From Streptomyces sp. NBC_00557 (GTDB lineage: Bacteria > Actinomycetota > Actinomycetes > Streptomycetales > Streptomycetaceae), in assembly GCF_036345995.1 (NCBI RefSeq), contig NZ_CP107796.1, positions 8,612,942 through 8,676,941 of the forward strand: a stretch of DNA of 64,000 bases, written 5' to 3'. Within the stretch, counting starts at the first letter, position 1, and each line of letters starts with the position of its first letter. A model generated the notes under the pieces. The model saw only the letters and a program-made list of their open reading frames with translations. It was not told the DNA's origin and searched no databases. Positions 60,970-64,000 of this stretch are shown here, piece after piece. Position numbers and translations under genes: made by a program.

Positions 60970-61048
60970 ACCGTGCCGCACGACGACGTACTGACCCACC
61001 TCGCGGGCGGCTCGCCGACCGCCCGCGCCGGCCAGGAGGAATTCCATA
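60970..61048 (+). pseudogene. fragment of paralogue family X
   Basis: This 79-base piece aligns without gaps to 35299-35377 in the gene at 34921, about five of six bases the same by hand count. It codes for TVPHDDVLTHLAGGSPTARAGQEEFHS. The sequence before it (YLERYAGAARPWLHAEAEVVD, from about 60860) is protein-like in the same frame but has no counterpart in the paralogues, so two gene scraps were joined here. No start or ribosome binding site is present. Confidence 0.75.
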
Positions 61049-61180
61049 GCCTAGAGTTCGCCACCAGCTGTCGCATGGTCGGGCCGCCGTGGTGCACCGG
61101 TGCGTGCCCGGGGCGCGGCCGGCTGAGGGTCGCCCGGTTGCGCCGACCGGGGAAGTACGGTGCGGCCTTGCTGGGACGTC

Positions 61181-61390
61181 ATGGCCCTTCCCCGGTCGGC
61201 TTCGGACGGCTACCCCTCTATCGCGCTCTACCGGCCCACCCCGCTGCCGTACCTCGGTGACGTCGTGCTCACCGGCACCCCCGACGCCGGCGACAATGTC
61301 GCCGAACTCAGCCACCCCCAGGCCTTCGCACTGATCGACCTCTACCTGGACATGGTCACGGTCGGCCTCATGCCCCGACACCGCTCCTAA
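61181..61390 (+). CDS. small hypothetical protein (69 aa)
   Basis: ATG 61181 opens 69 codons: MALPRSASDGYPSIALYRPT, then PLPYLGDVVLTGTPDAGDNVAELSHPQAFALIDLYLDMVTVGLMPRHRS. The composition is protein-like but the ribosome binding site is weak and the gene lies right after a region of gene scraps, so it may be another remnant. Confidence 0.45.
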   Translation: MALPRSASDGYPSIALYRPTPLPYLGDVVLTGTPDAGDNVAELSHPQAFALIDLYLDMVTVGLMPRHRS

Positions 61391-61452
61391 CGCAGGCCAT
61401 GTGCTGGTCCCGGCGTCTCCGTGGGCCAGCATGGACGAGGGGTCACTGGTGA

Positions 61453-62067
61453 TCAGGACTGGAACCCGATCACGCCATACCCGGGACGTTGAGCCGCCGC
61501 CACGATCCAGTCCACACAGTCGGACAGTGCGTTTTCCACCTCGGGTTCCAGCGATGGTTCAAGGCCGGCGCGGTTGGCCGTCTCGAACTGCTCCAGTGCC
61601 GTAACGCACTGCCCGTGCGTCCATTGCCCGCAGCCTGGAAAGTCCGACCACGGCAGCCCATCAGGCATCCCCTCCCACATGCCGAATTCCGCGATCGACA
61701 CAGCCGTGACCTTCAGCGCTTTCAGGCCTTCATCCACCGCCTCCAGCCACCCCGCGCGATACGGACTGAACGAGCTGTTGTCCAAGTGCGACCCAGTCAA
61801 CGAACACAGCCGCTTATACGCATAGCCGTACTGGAACGCTCCCGGGGAACCACCCTGAGGGAACGGGCCTCCGTGTACCACGGTCTGCAGTGCCTCGAAC
61901 GAGGTCGGCGCACCCTGCGCGATCGCCTGGTCGAACCACTGGTCAGCCCTTGTCAGTTCGTCCCCGAACTGGTCACTGATCACCTGCAGCAGCTGATCAT
62001 CACGAGAGCCCACCAGCGCCCGAGTGGCCGCCACATCCAGCAAGTACACGCTCAACGACATGCTCAT
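61453..62067 (-). CDS. DUF7691-like protein (204 aa)
   Basis: The sequence MSMSLSVYLLDVAATRALVGSRDDQLLQVISDQFGDEL...FEALQTVVHGGPFPQGGSPGAFQYGYAYKRLCSLTG matches by memory a family of Streptomyces proteins annotated DUF7691, whose function is unknown. LPWSDFPGCGQWTHGQCVTALEQFETANRAG near residue 150 is also typical. ATG 62067. Soluble, length usual. No partner gene recognised next to it. Confidence 0.68.
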   Translation of the reverse strand: MSMSLSVYLLDVAATRALVGSRDDQLLQVISDQFGDELTRADQWFDQAIAQGAPTSFEALQTVVHGGPFPQGGSPGAFQYGYAYKRLCSLTGSHLDNSSFSPYRAGWLEAVDEGLKALKVTAVSIAEFGMWEGMPDGLPWSDFPGCGQWTHGQCVTALEQFETANRAGLEPSLEPEVENALSDCVDWIVAAAQRPGYGVIGFQS

Positions 62068-62559
62068 TCACACGACCGTATCGGTCAGCACTGACATTGC
62101 CCTACGGGCGCGGCGGCGGGCGAGGGTGGCGAGGTGTGCGGCCGCGGCGGGGTGCCGTGCACATCGGGTGGTCCGTCGGGCGGCTCACGGTGGAGCAGCT
62201 CGCCGATCACATCACGCAGCCCCGCCCCGCTGCACCGTGGTGGCGACGGTGACAGTCGGGCGAGGGTGATCACGCGTTCGCACTGAGGGCCTCTGACCGG
62301 CGCGAGGAACTTAGGGCAGTCAGGTCGGTTGCAGGCTGCCTGTCGACCGGTTGGGGCGGAAGGTGGCACCGTACTGGCGGGCGAAGTGGTTGGCGTCCGC
62401 GACCGGTCCTACGTATCAGCGGGGCGGGCGGGTGGCGCGGGATCGCCCCGGCGGTCGCGGGCGGCGTCCCGACACTGTCAGTCCCGCCGCAGCCCGTACT
62501 GCCGTCCCCGTTGCCGGGACGGCCTGCGCGGGGCCGGCGGCAGCCGCTACGTTGGGCCG
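62068..62559 (+). other. intergenic between divergent genes
   Basis: This is 492 bases with no convincing gene on either strand. It consists of mixed short direct repeats of GCGGCGG type. It should hold promoters for the genes on both sides, but none was recognised. Confidence 0.4.
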
Positions 62560-63285
62560 GTGACGACTGCCATGCCCGTTCTGTCCCGGCTGCCTGCCGA
62601 TCCCTCGCTGATCAGCCTGGCCTACCACCACGAACACCACGTCCAGGCGTTCGAGTTCGATGACACGCTGGAGGTCTGGACGGTGACCGCGCGGATCGAC
62701 GCGGTCACCCTGGCCGAGGACATGGCCGCCCGCAGTGACGTCGACCAGGACACCCTGGACGCCGTGCAGGACGTGACGGTCGGCCGTATGTCCTTCGTCC
62801 GCGTGCGCATGTTCGGGCCCGACGACCCCTTTCAAGCGATGGACGCCTACACCGGGGACGTCTCCCGCATCGGTGAGAGGCTGCTGGACGTCGCCTGCGG
62901 CGAGTACGCCCCCGCCTTCGAGGAGGCGCTCGCACACCCGGTCGGTGACCTGCTGGTCATGGACCGGGTCATCCTCGAGCCGGAATGGCGCGGAGCAGGC
63001 CTGGGCCCGGTGCTGGCAGGCGCGGCCATCCGCCGCCTCTCGCAGGACTGCGCCGCAGTGGCGTGCGAGCCGGGCTCGGCCGACGACCGCGAGATGACCG
63101 AGGAACAGCACCGCCAAGCGGCCGTGAAACTCGGCCAGTTGTGGTCCACCATCGGCTTCCAGCCCTTCCAGGACGGTGTCCACTTCCTCGACTGCCACCT
63201 GCAGCACCCCCACGACCTCCTGGCCGCGCGCCAGCAGGAGTTCACCGAGCTGTGCCGCTCCTGGCACGAGCAGCACCCCTGCTGA
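62560..63285 (+). CDS. GNAT-fold protein near the telomere (241 aa)
   Basis: GTG 62560 (or ATG 62572) starts the last gene before the telomere. [28 protein letters not shown] at about residues 130-157 carries the acetyl-CoA loop R-G-A-G-L-G of GNAT enzymes. The C-terminal [22 protein letters not shown] is in line with the final strands. The N-terminal half ([26 protein letters not shown]) is not family-typical. Function unknown. The ribosome binding site is not evident. Confidence 0.72.
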   Translation: MTTAMPVLSRLPADPSLISLAYHHEHHVQAFEFDDTLEVWTVTARIDAVTLAEDMAARSDVDQDTLDAVQDVTVGRMSFVRVRMFGPDDPFQAMDAYTGDVSRIGERLLDVACGEYAPAFEEALAHPVGDLLVMDRVILEPEWRGAGLGPVLAGAAIRRLSQDCAAVACEPGSADDREMTEEQHRQAAVKLGQLWSTIGFQPFQDGVHFLDCHLQHPHDLLAARQQEFTELCRSWHEQHPC

Positions 63286-63696
63286 CGGCGCGTTGACGGC
63301 CCGCCGTGCCCCGTACGCCTGTTCTGCGGTTCCCGGTCCGGCCGCTGGGGTAGTCTGGCGACAGTATTCGTGGCGTTCCCTCCGCGCCGCCTGCGGCGGG
63401 GCGCCACGCATACGGCCGGCCACACCGAGCCGATCTGTCGTAGGTGACGATTGTGCTGACGTTCCGGTGACCGCGGCGCGGATGTCATCGGTGGCGGCGG
63501 GACGCGCTTGATCCATTTTCGATCCACAAATCATTTTGAAGCAGGGTGAGGTTGCCTGCTCGCGTCCACCCCCCGCCTTCGCCTGACGGCCTGTCACTCC
63601 CCGTCTCCAATTCAGAGATCGTGATCCCGTGGGCGAGCCCCTCCCGCTCCCGCCACCCGCCTGACGGACCAGCACCCGGCCCCAGTCGCTGCCGCT
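63286..63696 (+). other. non-coding stretch before the telomere
   Basis: No gene supported. It includes the most A/T-rich patch of the window (ATTTTCGATCCACAAATCAT near 63516). The short minus-strand frames here have poor composition. Confidence 0.4.
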
Positions 63697-63986
63697 CGGG
63701 CCGCAGGCCCGTTGGGTGGGCCGCGCGGAGCGTGGCACACCTTGTGACGCGGAGCGTCACCGTGGCTGGAGCGAAGCGGAGGCCTCCAGGACGGCCGAAG
63801 GCCGGCCGTGGCCCGCAGCGCGGGCTACGCTCCTGGAGCGCAGCGGAAGGAGCGTCAACGAGACTGCGAAGCAGGCTCGTTGGGCGGGGAGCGGAGCGAG
63901 CCGCTCGCGCTCACGCGGAGCGGGGCGCAACCCCCGCGCGCAGCGCGGGGGTTCGCTGGCTCCGGGCGCAGCCCGGGGACCCGTCC
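63697..63986 (+). repeat. telomere-like cluster of hairpins
   Basis: At least eight perfect hairpins follow one another, each with a three-base loop: CGGGCC-GCA-GGCCCG (63697-63711), GTGACGC-GGA-GCGTCAC (63744-63760), CGGCC-GAA-GGCCG (63792-63804), GCCCGC-AGC-GCGGGC (63811-63825), an AACGAG/CTCGTT arm enclosing CTGC-GAA-GCAG (63857-63881), GAGCG-AGC-CGCTC (63894-63906), an 11-bp arm with GCA loop (63929-63953), CCGGGC-GCA-GCCCGG (63962-63976). Dense GNA-loop hairpins at a replicon end are the hallmark of Streptomyces telomeres. The extreme terminal palindrome (CCCGC-type) is not seen at the very end. Confidence 0.8.
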
Positions 63987-63999
63987 ATGTACTTCGTTC
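63987..63999 (+). other. probable leftover nanopore adapter
   Basis: ATGTACTTCGTTC is identical to 13 bases of the Oxford Nanopore Y-adapter top strand as I remember it. It is the last sequence in the window, directly after the telomere hairpins. It is unlike its surroundings (low GC, no dyad). It probably does not belong to the organism. Confidence 0.6.
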
Positions 64000-64000
64000 C

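Noticed and set aside
62085..62369. 94-codon minus-strand frame before the last gene
   Set aside because: Proline-rich, no ribosome binding site, overlaps the shared promoter region; no protein-like pattern.

Overview
The window is very GC-rich, uses GTG and even TTG starts next to strong purine-rich ribosome binding sites, and carries actinobacterial families: a WhiB-like regulator, a LexA almost identical in layout to the Streptomyces protein, an actinobacterial MobF relaxase and a Streptomyces-type initiator tRNA. No ribosomal, central-metabolic or replication core genes are present. The last 300 bases are packed with hairpins whose loops are GCA, GAA, GGA or AGC, which is how Streptomyces telomeres look. 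I read this as the right-hand end of a large Streptomyces-type linear plasmid, or less likely a chromosome end. The left edge cuts through a gene.

Layout. Bases 1-14,400 hold a string of separate, mostly unrecognised plus-strand genes (GNAT acetyltransferase, orphan cytosine-C5 methyltransferase, FAD oxidoreductase, several small cysteine-rich proteins). Most are preceded by a 15-base motif close to GTTGYGTGNCTTGCC that I do not recognise, and several end in strong GC hairpins. Bases 14,500-22,000 are the conjugation region: a coiled-coil/helix-turn-helix protein on the minus strand, a G/T-rich non-coding stretch with a hairpin that could contain oriT, and a 1,560-residue MobF relaxase-helicase. 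Bases 22,500-37,800 are accessory: a Gly-His-rich membrane protein, a histidine-decarboxylase-like protein lacking its PLP lysine, a metallophosphoesterase, two secreted SH3 proteins around an MFS exporter, a pair of 600-residue paralogues, and a histone-H1-like protein.

Bases 38,000-52,000 carry regulators and orphan proteins: WhiB-like, acetyltransferases, an XRE regulator next to a SLOG-like Rossmann protein and divergent from two small coupled genes, a methyltransferase, an HTH protein starting with TTG, and a CoiA-like nuclease. Bases 52,200-54,800 form an SOS-type module: LexA-box-like operators ahead of an apparently catalytically dead Y-family polymerase and ahead of a lexA paralogue, followed by a small conserved protein and a cold-shock protein. 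An initiator tRNA-fMet follows, converging through a shared terminator on a ribbon-helix-helix/PIN-like toxin-antitoxin pair. Bases 55,800-63,300 contain a Schlafen-type AlbA_2 protein, a TPR protein, further orphans and fragments of genes found elsewhere in the window. Telomere-like sequence closes the window, and its last 14 bases contain a 13-base match to the Oxford Nanopore Y-adapter, so this is probably a true contig end with a little adapter left on.

How the parts fit together: conjugative transfer (relaxase, possible oriT), DNA-damage response (LexA, ImuB-like polymerase), maintenance (toxin-antitoxin) and linear ends are all recognisable. No replication initiator, parA/parB, tap/tpg or T4SS/TraB genes were seen, so they must lie outside the window or be unrecognisable to me. 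All family assignments come from motif recognition by eye; no database search was run.
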